Notes under the pieces: model-generated
The model's database searches: none
What the model was told of the DNA's origin: nothing
Seen by the model: the letters and a program-made list of their open reading frames with translations, nothing else
NCBI GenBank assembly: GCA_047605605.1
Contig: JASGFG010000019.1
Coordinates: 1-51,657 of the forward strand
Direction: 5' to 3'
DNA: 51,657 bases
Source of the DNA: JAATGA01 sp047605605
GTDB taxonomy: Bacteria > Pseudomonadota > Alphaproteobacteria > Rhodobacterales > Rhodobacteraceae
Shown here: piece after piece, positions 35,303 through 42,852 of the stretch
Layout of the letters: every line of letters starts with the position of its first letter
Position numbering within the stretch: the stretch's first letter is position 1
Translations under genes and position numbers: made by a program

Positions 35303-35656
35303 ATGCCCCTGACAGGAAACGAACTCACCGACCTGGCCAATCTGGCCCACGAGGCCAGCGAGGCGCTGGAAAAGGCCGGGACACATGCCCGCGCCCAAGG
35401 CAAGATCGAGGCCGCCAACGATCTGGAAATGGCTCAGTTCTGGCTGGATTCGAGGATGCAGGTGGTCTGGAATGCCAACCGCCAGATGCTGCTCGACCCC
35501 AAGGAAACCCGGCCCGTCATCGCGGAATTGCGCGAGAACATCGCCGACATCCAGGCCGCGACGACCAACCTTGGCGCCGTCGCAAAAGCGCTCAGGGCGA
35601 TCAACAGGGTGCTGGATGCCATAACCAAGCTGCATGGGGTGCTGGCGCTGGTCTGA
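35303..35656 (+). CDS. small alpha-helical protein of unknown function
   Basis: 117 residues, no signal peptide or membrane helix. It is nearly all helical with heptad-like spacing of Leu, Ala and Ile (LTDLANLAHEASEALEKAG, then PVIAELRENIADIQAATTNL and a closing amphipathic helix VAKALRAINRVLDAITKLHGVL). The AAGGAGG ribosome binding site is very strong, so much product is expected. It is third in the operon 33059-37293 (41 bp after the lipoprotein gene, 35 bp before the membrane protein). It might be a cytosolic binding partner of one of its neighbours. No family is recognised. Confidence 0.7.
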   Translation: MPLTGNELTDLANLAHEASEALEKAGTHARAQGKIEAANDLEMAQFWLDSRMQVVWNANRQMLLDPKETRPVIAELRENIADIQAATTNLGAVAKALRAINRVLDAITKLHGVLALV

Positions 35657-35691
35657 ACGGCCCCGTTGCACCCCCCTGCCTGCCGGAGGAA

Positions 35692-37293
35692 ATGATGGAA
35701 AAGACAGCGATACGTCGCCTGCAGATCGGCCTTGCGGTGGTCCTGGGCCTTGCGGGGGTCTTTGTCTGGTATATGGCGCGCTATCACGGCCAGGTGGCGC
35801 TGGCCGGCATTGCCGCGGTGTTCCTGGGCATCCTGACCCCGCTTGGGATCATCACGATCCGCCATCAGGTCAGGCTGCACCGGATCAGGCTGATCGACCT
35901 GTTCGCCGAGAATTTCGACCTGATCGAAAACGACGGGCAGAACAGGCAGAAGGTCTATCTGACCTCTTTCGAATTCGTCCGGGGCAAGTATTTCGCCGAT
36001 CTGAACATCGCCACCGACAGGCCCCCGACGCTGGCCGATGTGCCGCGGTTTCCGATGATGGTCCATTCGGACTGGATGCTGCTGGTCTGCGCCATCCCCT
36101 ATATGGTGCTGGTCAGCTTTGGCATGATCATGGTCTTTGCCCCGGTCAGTGCCCTGACGGGGGCGGGCGGGGGTCTGGCGCAGTTCCTCAGCCCCAGCCT
36201 TCTGACCTCGGGCGGCATGGTCACGGACCTGGCGGCCGGTTGCAAAAGCGGCACGGGCGTCATCTGCCTGTCGGACCTGCCGCGGATTCACGAGAACATC
36301 CTGACCGTCGTGTCGATCACCTTTGCGGGGGGATATTTCTTCACCCTGCGGCTGTTCCTGCGGTCGGTCGCGGTGTTCGACCTGTCGCCGCTGTCCTTCC
36401 TGCGCGCCTTCGCCCATATCATCCTGGCGATGCTGATCACGGTGATCTTCTATCGGCTTGCGGTTTCCTCCAGCGTGGGGACCTATGTGGAAAACCTGGC
36501 GGGCAAGGACTGGAACGCGTCCAAACCCGTCAGCGGTGAGATCATGGTGCTGGCCTTCGTCACAGGCTTTTTCGCCGATATCGGCCTGAACTATCTGCTC
36601 GGCTTTTCCAGACTGTCGATGAAGCGGCGCAACGGCGATCTGGACGCGCATACGCGAACGGTTCCGCTGACCCTGCTGGACGGAATCGACCCGACCATCG
36701 CCTTTCGTCTGGAAGAGGCGAATATCCACGACGTGCAGAACCTTGCGACCTTCAACCCGATCATGCTGCATATCGAAAGCCCCTTCGGCATCTATCAGAC
36801 GATGGACTGGGTGGCGCAGGCACAGCTTTGCACCACCGTCGGCCCCGAGCGGTTCCTGGCGCTGAGGGCGATCAACATCCGCACCGTGCTGGACCTGGGC
36901 GAGGCGGTGCTGCGCAGCGATGCCGATGTCGAGATCCTGAAACTGGCGGGCCGCATCCTGTTGCAGGAGACCGCCAGCCAGAAAAAGGCGCATACCGAGC
37001 TGTCGCTGGGCGAGCCAAAGCTTTCCGGCGAGGTGACCGAGGCGAACATCCGCCATCTGGTGCGCGTGATGGTCGACGACCTGCATGTTCACCGCCTGGT
37101 CAGCCTGTGGCTGCTGATCCGCGCAAAGATCTGGAAGGACAACGAGGCCAGCAAGGACCGGGCCGCCTTCATTCCCGATCACTGGGCGGTGCTGTATTTC
37201 TGGGAACGGCGGTCAAGGGACGCGGGCCAGATCAACGGGGCGGCCCTGCCGACACCGGAGGCGCCACAGGCAGGGGCAAATCCGGTTCAATGA
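35692..37293 (+). CDS. polytopic membrane protein with cytosolic helix-hairpin-helix-like C-terminus
   Basis: 533 residues. Membrane helices are seen at about 10-30, 35-57, 127-150, 205-228, 240-262 and 285-308; a soluble segment of about 70 residues lies between helices 2 and 3. The C-terminal 220 residues are cytosolic, with a stretch at about 323-365 (LTLLDGIDPTIAFRLEEANI, then HDVQNLATF) and a second at about 385-405 (VGPERFLALRAINIRTVLDL) that look like tandem helix-hairpin-helix units of the DUF4332 kind. The last 25 residues are Pro/Ala-rich. ATG 35692 and ATG 35695 are adjacent; GGAGGA fits the second better. Last gene of its operon. I do not recognise the family; a membrane sensor or channel coupled to its operon partners is a guess. 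Confidence 0.75.
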   Translation: MMEKTAIRRLQIGLAVVLGLAGVFVWYMARYHGQVALAGIAAVFLGILTPLGIITIRHQVRLHRIRLIDLFAENFDLIENDGQNRQKVYLTSFEFVRGKYFADLNIATDRPPTLADVPRFPMMVHSDWMLLVCAIPYMVLVSFGMIMVFAPVSALTGAGGGLAQFLSPSLLTSGGMVTDLAAGCKSGTGVICLSDLPRIHENILTVVSITFAGGYFFTLRLFLRSVAVFDLSPLSFLRAFAHIILAMLITVIFYRLAVSSSVGTYVENLAGKDWNASKPVSGEIMVLAFVTGFFADIGLNYLLGFSRLSMKRRNGDLDAHTRTVPLTLLDGIDPTIAFRLEEANIHDVQNLATFNPIMLHIESPFGIYQTMDWVAQAQLCTTVGPERFLALRAINIRTVLDLGEAVLRSDADVEILKLAGRILLQETASQKKAHTELSLGEPKLSGEVTEANIRHLVRVMVDDLHVHRLVSLWLLIRAKIWKDNEASKDRAAFIPDHWAVLYFWERRSRDAGQINGAALPTPEAPQAGANPVQ

Positions 37294-37310
37294 AACCTGC
37301 CGGAAGATCA

Positions 37311-37346
37311 CCTTGTGGGCATAAGGCTGGCCGGATGACCACAAGG
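37311..37346 (+). terminator. inverted repeat after the membrane protein gene
   Basis: CCTTGTGG (37311-37318) and CCACAAGG (37339-37346) are exact reverse complements 20 bp apart, 17 bp after the stop codon. It may end the operon; there is no T-run. Confidence 0.35.
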
Positions 37347-37372
37347 GCGCAAGCTGCGCGCCTTGCAGATAT

Positions 37373-37399
37373 ATCCGGATAATGAACGATTATCCGGAT
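37373..37399. promoter_or_regulatory. 11-bp dyad, operator-like
   Basis: ATCCGGATAAT and ATTATCCGGAT face each other over a 5-bp spacer in an AT-rich patch. The arms are each close to self-complementary (ATCCGGAT). It looks like a binding site for a dimeric regulator, but the next supported gene downstream starts 720 bp away. Confidence 0.45.
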
Positions 37400-38118
37400 T
37401 GTTTCGTCCGGCCGGACTTGCGCCCGGCTTTCCCTCATCCCCGCCCGTTCAGGCCCTTCAGCGGCGCGGATCGTATCGGCAAGCCACAGGCGATGAAGGC
37501 CAGCGGCAGCACCACGGACATGCCAGACCAGGCCGAGGTGCCGCCGCCCGAAAACCGCACGAAGATGTTGCGCGCGCGGTCAGCCGCCAGCGCGAAGGCG
37601 GCGCCGGTCAGCCCGGGGCCATCAGCGCGCCCGCCATTGCCGGCGCCCTCCCCTGCGATCGCCCGGCACATCATCGGACGAGGCAGGCGGCCGGGAGGGC
37701 ATGGCGCAGCCCTTCATGCGCGGGCGCAACGTCTCAGGGGGGATGGTCCCATCCGGGTCTTCCCCGGATCGGCGGCTCCCGCAATGCAGAGCTTCCCTCG
37801 GGCTCCGGTCTCGAATCGAGGCCGGCTTTGCGGCGGGGATTGCCGCATTGCGGCAGAACAAAGGCAGGCCCCCAGGGCTGCTTTTGGCCCGCTTTTGGGC
37901 CGCACCGACTCGGACAGGTTTCCCACTGCGAAGGAATTGGCCGGATTTTAACCGATTGTTTCCATATTTTGCGGTCATTCCCGGCCCCAGCCCCTTTTGG
38001 TAGCGGGTGAATCTCCCTCCGGTTGAAAAAAATTACGGCGTCAATGTGGCCTATCGCCAGCAAAATCATGGCATGTTAATGTTTGGAAATTCCGTCTCAA
38101 GCCAGGAGATTCACAAGA

Positions 38119-38664
38119 ATGAACTACGCCAAGTCCCTCGGTCTTGCAGCGGCTGTTACCATTGCCGGTGCCGCTGCTGCAGATGCTGCAACCTATTACG
38201 CGACCACCGCGACCTACATTACCCCCGGCGCGAACCTGACCCCCGCCCGCTCGGACACCAGCAAGGCTCTGGGCGCCCCGGATGGCGAATTCATGTCGCT
38301 CGGCCTCGGCGGTTCGGCGATCTTCACCTTCGGCAACGTCTTCGGCTCGCCGCTCTCGACCTTCGAGATCACCCTGGGCAACGTCGCCACCTACCTGGAA
38401 ACCGTGGATGTCTACGGCATTCTCGGCGGCGTGGAAACCTTCCTGGGTTCGGTCGACAACTACTCCAGCACGTCGCTGACCTTCGTGGGCATCTTCGACT
38501 CGCTGAAACTGGTCGACACCTCGATCTCGCCCAAGGGCGAGAAGCGTGACGGCTTCGACGTCGATGCGCTCAGCGTCTCGTCGGTTCCGGTTCCGGCTGC
38601 GGGCCTGCTGCTGGTCGGCGCCCTGGGTGGCCTGGCCGCCCTGCGTCGCCGCAAGGCCGTCTGA
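38119..38664 (+). CDS. VPLPA-CTERM sorted surface protein
   Basis: 181 residues. An N-terminal signal peptide (MNYAKSLGLAAAVTIAGAAAA, cleavage near ADAATYY) is followed by a beta-rich domain of about 125 residues with many Thr, Ser, Gly and one repeated pattern (FGNVFGSPLSTFEITLGNVATYLETVDVYG). The C-terminus is the sorting signal VPVPAAGLLLVGALGG then LAALRRRKAV: motif, hydrophobic helix, basic tail, as in the VPLPA-CTERM class recognised by an exosortase. No exosortase gene is in the window. Proteins of this class are exported and usually found with exopolysaccharide loci. Start: AGGAG 10 nt before ATG 38119. A strong terminator follows, so it is transcribed alone. Codon choice (many CTG, GGC, ACC) suggests high expression. 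Confidence 0.88.
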   Translation: MNYAKSLGLAAAVTIAGAAAADAATYYATTATYITPGANLTPARSDTSKALGAPDGEFMSLGLGGSAIFTFGNVFGSPLSTFEITLGNVATYLETVDVYGILGGVETFLGSVDNYSSTSLTFVGIFDSLKLVDTSISPKGEKRDGFDVDALSVSSVPVPAAGLLLVGALGGLAALRRRKAV

Positions 38665-38710
38665 TCCTGCACCCCGCCCCCGCGGGACACGATCAGCACC
38701 ATGGACAGAG

Positions 38711-38737
38711 AAGGGGCGCCCCGCGGCGCCCCTTTTT
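38711..38737 (+). terminator. Rho-independent terminator of the VPLPA-CTERM gene
   Basis: AAGGGGCGCC (38711-38720), loop CCGC, GGCGCCCCTT (38725-38734), continuing into TTT: a perfect 10-bp stem and a run of five T. This is the clearest intrinsic terminator in the window. Confidence 0.9.
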
Positions 38738-38838
38738 CCTTTTGCCGCCGCACCGGAGACTGCGCCGGTTGCGGTCCCCTGCCCCAAGGGTGTAACGGAG
38801 GGGGCAAGAGGAAAGCACAGCAGATCGGACAAGCGAAG

Positions 38839-40674
38839 ATGCCAGCCTATCGCTCTCGCACCACCACCCATGGACGCAACATGGCCGGGGCCCGCGGCCT
38901 CTGGCGCGCGACCGGCATGAAGGACGGCGATTTCGGCAAGCCGATCATCGCCATCGTCAACAGCTTCACCCAATTCGTGCCCGGCCATGTCCATCTCAAG
39001 GACCTGGGCCAGCTCGTCGCGCGCGAGGTCGAGGCGGCGGGCGGCGTCGCGAAAGAGTTCAACACCATCGCGGTCGATGACGGCATCGCCATGGGCCATG
39101 ACGGGATGCTGTATTCCCTGCCCTCGCGCGAGATCATCGCCGACAGCGTGGAATACATGGTCAACGCCCATTGCGCCGATGCGATGGTCTGCATCTCCAA
39201 CTGCGACAAGATCACCCCCGGCATGTTGAACGCCGCCATGCGGCTGAACATTCCGGCCGTCTTCGTCTCCGGCGGGCCGATGGAGGCGGGCAAGGTCGTG
39301 ATGCACGGCAAGAAGGTGGCGCTCGATCTGGTCGACGCCATGGTCGCCGCCGCCGACGACAAGGTGACGGACGAGGATGTGAAGGTCATCGAACGCTCCG
39401 CCTGCCCGACCTGCGGGTCGTGCTCGGGCATGTTCACCGCCAATTCGATGAACTGCCTGACCGAGGCGCTTGGCCTGTCGCTGCCCGGAAACGGCTCTAC
39501 GCTGGCCACCCACGCGGATCGGAAACGCCTGTTCGTCGAGGCCGGTCATCTGATCGTCGACATCACCAAGCGCTATTACGAACAGGACGACGAAAGCGTC
39601 CTGCCCCGCAACGTGGCGAACAAGAAGGCGTTCGAGAACGCCATGTCGCTGGACATCGCCATGGGCGGGTCCACCAATACCGTGCTGCATATCCTCGCCG
39701 CCGCCTATGAGGGCGGGATCGACTTCGATCTGGCCGACATCGATGCCCTGTCGCGCAAGGTGCCCTGCCTGTCCAAGGTCGCGCCCGCGAAACAGGATGT
39801 GCATATGGAGGATGTCCACCGCGCCGGCGGCATCATGGCGATCCTGGGCCAGTTGGAACGCGGCGGGCTGATCCACCGCGACACGCCGACCGTCCATGCG
39901 CCCACCCTGGGCGATGCCATCGACCGCTGGGATATTTCCCGCACCGATAGCGAGACGGTTCACAACTTCTTCAAGGCCGCGCCGGGGGGGGTGCCGACGC
40001 AGGTGGCCTTCAGCCAGTCGTCCCGCTGGGACACGCTGGATCTGGACCGGCAGTCGGGGGTGATCCGGTCGGTCAACGCGCCGTTTTCAGCTGACGGGGG
40101 CCTTGCGGTCCTGTCGGGCAATATCGCGCTGGACGGCTGTATCGTGAAAACCGCGGGCGTGGATGAATCCATCCTGAAATTCACCGGCCCGGCGGTCGTC
40201 TACGAAAGCCAGGATGCGGCGGTGAAGGGTATTCTGGGCGGGCAGGTCAAGGCGGGCGATGTGGTCGTCATCCGCTATGAAGGGCCGAAGGGCGGGCCGG
40301 GGATGCAGGAAATGCTGTATCCGACCAGCTATCTGAAATCCCGCGGCCTGGGCAAAGCCTGCGCCCTTGTCACCGACGGGCGGTTCTCGGGCGGCACCTC
40401 GGGCCTGTCGATCGGTCATGCCAGCCCCGAGGCCGCGCAGGGCGGCACCATCGGCCTTGTGCGCGACGGCGATACCATCGCCATCGACATCCCGAACCGC
40501 ACGATCGAGCTGGTGGTGCCGGAGGCCGAACTGGCCGCCCGGCGCGCCGAACAGGACCGGCTGGGCTGGAAACCGGCCGAACCGCGCAAGCGCAACGTGA
40601 CGACTGCGCTCAAGGCCTATGCGACCTTTGCCGCCTCGGCCGACAAGGGCGCGGTGCGGATCCTGCCGGAATAG
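38839..40674 (+). CDS. ilvD: dihydroxy-acid dehydratase
   Basis: 611 residues, complete. IlvD converts 2,3-dihydroxyisovalerate and 2,3-dihydroxy-3-methylvalerate to the 2-keto acids in valine, isoleucine, leucine and pantothenate synthesis; it carries an iron-sulfur cluster. Visible motifs: RSRTTTHGRNMAGAR at the N-terminus, CISNCDKITPGM (cluster Cys and the IlvD/Edd signature), CPTCGSCSGMFTANSMNCL (further cluster Cys), MGGSTNTVLHI, and near the C-terminus LVTDGRFSGGTSGLSIGH, with the active-site Ser in that region. ATG 38839 starts the conserved N-terminus; its ribosome binding site is weak. The gene stands alone, 101 bp after the upstream terminator, with no leader peptide recognised. Its presence on a ParAB replicon with parS sites is notable, since it is normally essential for prototrophy. 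Confidence 0.97.
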   Translation: MPAYRSRTTTHGRNMAGARGLWRATGMKDGDFGKPIIAIVNSFTQFVPGHVHLKDLGQLVAREVEAAGGVAKEFNTIAVDDGIAMGHDGMLYSLPSREIIADSVEYMVNAHCADAMVCISNCDKITPGMLNAAMRLNIPAVFVSGGPMEAGKVVMHGKKVALDLVDAMVAAADDKVTDEDVKVIERSACPTCGSCSGMFTANSMNCLTEALGLSLPGNGSTLATHADRKRLFVEAGHLIVDITKRYYEQDDESVLPRNVANKKAFENAMSLDIAMGGSTNTVLHILAAAYEGGIDFDLADIDALSRKVPCLSKVAPAKQDVHMEDVHRAGGIMAILGQLERGGLIHRDTPTVHAPTLGDAIDRWDISRTDSETVHNFFKAAPGGVPTQVAFSQSSRWDTLDLDRQSGVIRSVNAPFSADGGLAVLSGNIALDGCIVKTAGVDESILKFTGPAVVYESQDAAVKGILGGQVKAGDVVVIRYEGPKGGPGMQEMLYPTSYLKSRGLGKACALVTDGRFSGGTSGLSIGHASPEAAQGGTIGLVRDGDTIAIDIPNRTIELVVPEAELAARRAEQDRLGWKPAEPRKRNVTTALKAYATFAASADKGAVRILPE

Positions 40675-40696
40675 GGTCTGTTTTCAGGCCGGAGTG

Positions 40697-40736
40697 AAAA
40701 GGCCAAATGTTTCGCGCGCGAAACATTTGGCCTTTT
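40697..40736. terminator. 40-bp perfect palindrome: parS-like core (copy 2) within a bidirectional terminator
   Basis: The 18-bp core TGTTTCGCGCGCGAAACA (40708-40725) is extended on both sides by AAAAGGCCAAA and TTTGGCCTTTT to a perfect 40-bp palindrome. It sits between the convergent ilvD and 3-dehydratase genes (22 bp and 10 bp from their stops), and on each strand the hairpin ends in TTTT. It therefore has the form of a two-way intrinsic terminator and at the same time of a ParB site. Confidence 0.8.
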
Positions 40737-40746
40737 GCCTTCCCGC

Positions 40747-41913
40747 TCAGATCGTGGCCAGGGCCTCGATCGCCTCGGGGATCGGATAGTGGTGATTGCC
40801 GATGAACAGCCCGCGGCTGTCGATCAGGCTGGCATTGTCCAGCCCGCCGTGAATCTCGTGGTCGAAGAACTTCACCACCTCGTTCTTGGCGAAGTTTCCG
40901 GCCACGATGGGGCGGCATTCAAAACCCGCGGCGGTCAGGCGGGCCACCATTTCCTTGCGCTCGACCCCGGCCGAGGGGCGCAGCACCAGCGAAAAGCCGA
41001 ACCAGCTGCTTTCGCCCACTTCCTGCTGGATGGTGAACAGCGGATGGTTGCCCAGCTTTTCCTGCCACAAGGCCCCGTTCGCCCGCCGCCCGGCGATCAG
41101 GCCCGGCAGCTTCTTCAGCTGCTCGGTGCCGATGGCGCCCGACATTTCCAGCGGCCGCAGATTGTAGCCGGGCAGGACGAAGCGAAAGGATTCCTCGAAG
41201 GGATCGTCGCTTTTCGTGCCGGTGACGCGGTTTTCCTTTGGCAGGTTGCGCGTCCAGCCATGGGCGCGCAGCGCCAGCATGACATGGTAAAGCTCTTCAT
41301 CGTCGGTGACGACGACCCCGCCCTCCATGGTCGAGATATGGTGCGAGAAAAAGCACGAGAAGCTGCCCATCACCCCGAAGGTGCCCGCCTGCCGCCCGCG
41401 AAAGGTGGCGCCCATGGATTCGCAGTTGTCCTCGATCATCACGATGTTCCGCCCGGCGGTGATCCGGGCGATAGCGTCGAAATCGTTCGGGTTGCCCAGC
41501 AGGTTCACCACCATCAGCGCCCGCGTCCGGTCCGTCACCGCATCGGCCAGCGCGGCCAGGTCGTAGTTCAGCGTGAAGGGGTCGATGTCCACGAATTTCA
41601 GCCGCAGCCCGTATTGGTGCAGCGGATAATAGGTCGTGGACCAGGATACCGCGGGCACGATCACCTCGTCGCCCGCCTTCAGCTTCAGATCGGGGTTCTG
41701 CGTGAAGAACAGCGCCGCCGTCATGATCAGGTTGGCCGAGGAGCCGGAGTTGACCATGATCGCATACCGGCTGCCGAACTGTTCGGCGAACCGGCGTTCA
41801 AAGGCCGCCACCTCGTCGCCCATGCTGTAGCGGTCCGAGGCGATGACACGCTGGATCGCGGCCTGTTCCGCCTCGTCCCAGGACGAGGTGGCAAGCGGGA
41901 AACGGAAAGTCAT
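40747..41913 (-). CDS. colD: GDP-4-keto-6-deoxy-D-mannose 3-dehydratase (ColD-like)
   Basis: 388 residues, DegT/DnrJ/EryC1 fold. Typical sugar aminotransferase elements are present (MVNSGSSANLIMTAALFF, GDEVIVPAVSWSTT, VNLLGNPNDFDAI, MIEDNCESMGA). At the place of the PLP-binding lysine the sequence is SCFFSHHISTMEGG: a histidine pair (191-192) stands where aminotransferases have Lys. A His replaces this Lys in ColD, which uses PLP to remove the 3-hydroxyl of GDP-4-keto-6-deoxymannose with glutamate as cofactor donor, and in the related RfbH/E1 enzymes. The SHHISTMEGG form and the neighbouring gmd point to ColD. It is the last gene of the operon manC-gmd-reductase-colD and overlaps the preceding gene by 4 bp. 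GDP-L-colitose is the expected end product together with the reductase. Confidence 0.83.
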   Translation of the reverse strand: MTFRFPLATSSWDEAEQAAIQRVIASDRYSMGDEVAAFERRFAEQFGSRYAIMVNSGSSANLIMTAALFFTQNPDLKLKAGDEVIVPAVSWSTTYYPLHQYGLRLKFVDIDPFTLNYDLAALADAVTDRTRALMVVNLLGNPNDFDAIARITAGRNIVMIEDNCESMGATFRGRQAGTFGVMGSFSCFFSHHISTMEGGVVVTDDEELYHVMLALRAHGWTRNLPKENRVTGTKSDDPFEESFRFVLPGYNLRPLEMSGAIGTEQLKKLPGLIAGRRANGALWQEKLGNHPLFTIQQEVGESSWFGFSLVLRPSAGVERKEMVARLTAAGFECRPIVAGNFAKNEVVKFFDHEIHGGLDNASLIDSRGLFIGNHHYPIPEAIEALATI

Positions 41914-42845
41914 GCGGCAGCCCTTTCAAGATAGAAGGCATAGGTTTTGGCAATCCCCTCGTCCAGCGTCGTGGGCGGTTGCCAGCCCCATTCCTGCTGG
42001 CGCAGGGTCGAAGACAGCTTTTGCCTCATGCCGACGGGGCGCGTCAGGTCGTGGACGAACCGCCCCTGCCAGCCGATGATCCGGGCGACGGTGGCGTAAT
42101 AGTCGTTGATGCTGTGGTCGGTGCCGACGCCGATGTTCATCAGGTCGGGCAGCGCCTCGATCCCGGCCAGCGCCCGCAGCACCGCCCCGGCCAGATCGCC
42201 GGCATACAGGAACTCGCGCCGCGCGGTGCCGTCGCCCCAGATCTCCACCTCGCCCTCGCCGTTCTGGCGGGCCAGATGCACCTTGTGGATGATGGCGGGC
42301 ACCAGATGCGAATGTTTCGGGTCGAACTTGTCGTGCCGGCCATAGAGGTTGCAGGGGATCAGGGTCTTGAACTGTGCCTCGGGGTCCTCGCGGCGGATGT
42401 ATTCGCACAGCCGCATCGTCATGATCTTGGCCAGCGCATAGCCTTCGTTCGTCGGCTCCAGCGGGCCGGACAGGATCAGATCCTCGGTCAGCACCCCGCC
42501 GGTCGCGGCCGGATACATGCAGGTCGAGGCGAGGTTGATCAGCCGCCGCACCCCGGCCTTCCACGCGCCCAGCACGACGCTGCGGCCCATGGCGATGTTT
42601 TCTTCCAGAAAGGCGACGGGATGGGCCATGTTGGCCTGGATGCCGCCCACCCGGCCCGCGGCATGGACGACCGCATCGGGGCGCGTCTCGGACAGGTAAT
42701 CCTGAACCGCCTGCGCATCGCGCAGGTCCAGCACGTCGCTGCCCGGCGCCAGGATCTCCCATTCGGCGGCCAGCGGATGTTCGCGGAGGTTCCGCCCCAC
42801 CATCCCGCGGGCCCCGGTGATCAGCAATCTGCCACGCTGTGCCAT
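41910..42845 (-). CDS. GDP-sugar epimerase/reductase, ColC- or Fcl-like
   Basis: 311 residues, short-chain dehydrogenase fold of the GDP-fucose synthase group: LLITGARGMVGRNL (NADPH loop), DAVVHAAGRVGGIQANMAHPV, STCMYPAATGG, PTNEGYALAKIMTMRLCEY (catalytic Tyr and Lys), PCNLYGRHDKFDPKHSHLVPA and IWGDGTARREFLYAGDLA. The C-terminal LMNIGVGTDHSINDYYATVA and RPVGMRQKL differ from standard Fcl (which reads like NVGTGxDxTIxEL and PDGTPRKL) and, as far as I recall, resemble the colitose synthase branch (WbdJ/ColC). Both perform 5-epimerisation and 4-reduction, the one on GDP-4-keto-3,6-dideoxymannose, the other on GDP-4-keto-6-deoxymannose. Start: ATG 42845 (ATG 42848 adjacent) behind GAGGGG, 7 bp after the gmd stop; it overlaps colD by 4 bp. 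Confidence 0.8.
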   Translation of the reverse strand: MAQRGRLLITGARGMVGRNLREHPLAAEWEILAPGSDVLDLRDAQAVQDYLSETRPDAVVHAAGRVGGIQANMAHPVAFLEENIAMGRSVVLGAWKAGVRRLINLASTCMYPAATGGVLTEDLILSGPLEPTNEGYALAKIMTMRLCEYIRREDPEAQFKTLIPCNLYGRHDKFDPKHSHLVPAIIHKVHLARQNGEGEVEIWGDGTARREFLYAGDLAGAVLRALAGIEALPDLMNIGVGTDHSINDYYATVARIIGWQGRFVHDLTRPVGMRQKLSSTLRQQEWGWQPPTTLDEGIAKTYAFYLERAAA

Positions 42846-42852
42846 CATCCCC

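Larger units (their letters stand above)
37294..38118. other. 825-bp region without a supported gene
   Basis: Besides the hairpin at 37311 and the dyad at 37373, it holds a small hairpin TGCCGC-ATT-GCGGCA at 37841-37855. The last 150 bp are clearly less GC-rich and form the promoter and leader of the VPLPA-CTERM gene (AT-rich patches near 37945-37975 and 38020-38090). Open frames on both strands between 37363 and 38010 overlap each other and look like shadow frames; a minus-strand frame at 37435-37674 ends in a hydrophobic stretch and might be a gene remnant. The region could also encode a small RNA; nothing proves it. Confidence 0.45.

Noticed and set aside
37435..37674. Minus-strand frame of 79 codons ending in a hydrophobic stretch (SVVLPLAFIACGLPI)
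   Set aside because: The end looks protein-like, but there is no recognised family, no good ribosome binding site and no supporting neighbour; at most a gene remnant.
40747..41913. Annotation of the DegT-family protein as a sugar aminotransferase
   Set aside because: The PLP-binding lysine is missing and replaced by histidine (SHHISTMEGG), so transamination in the usual way is not expected.
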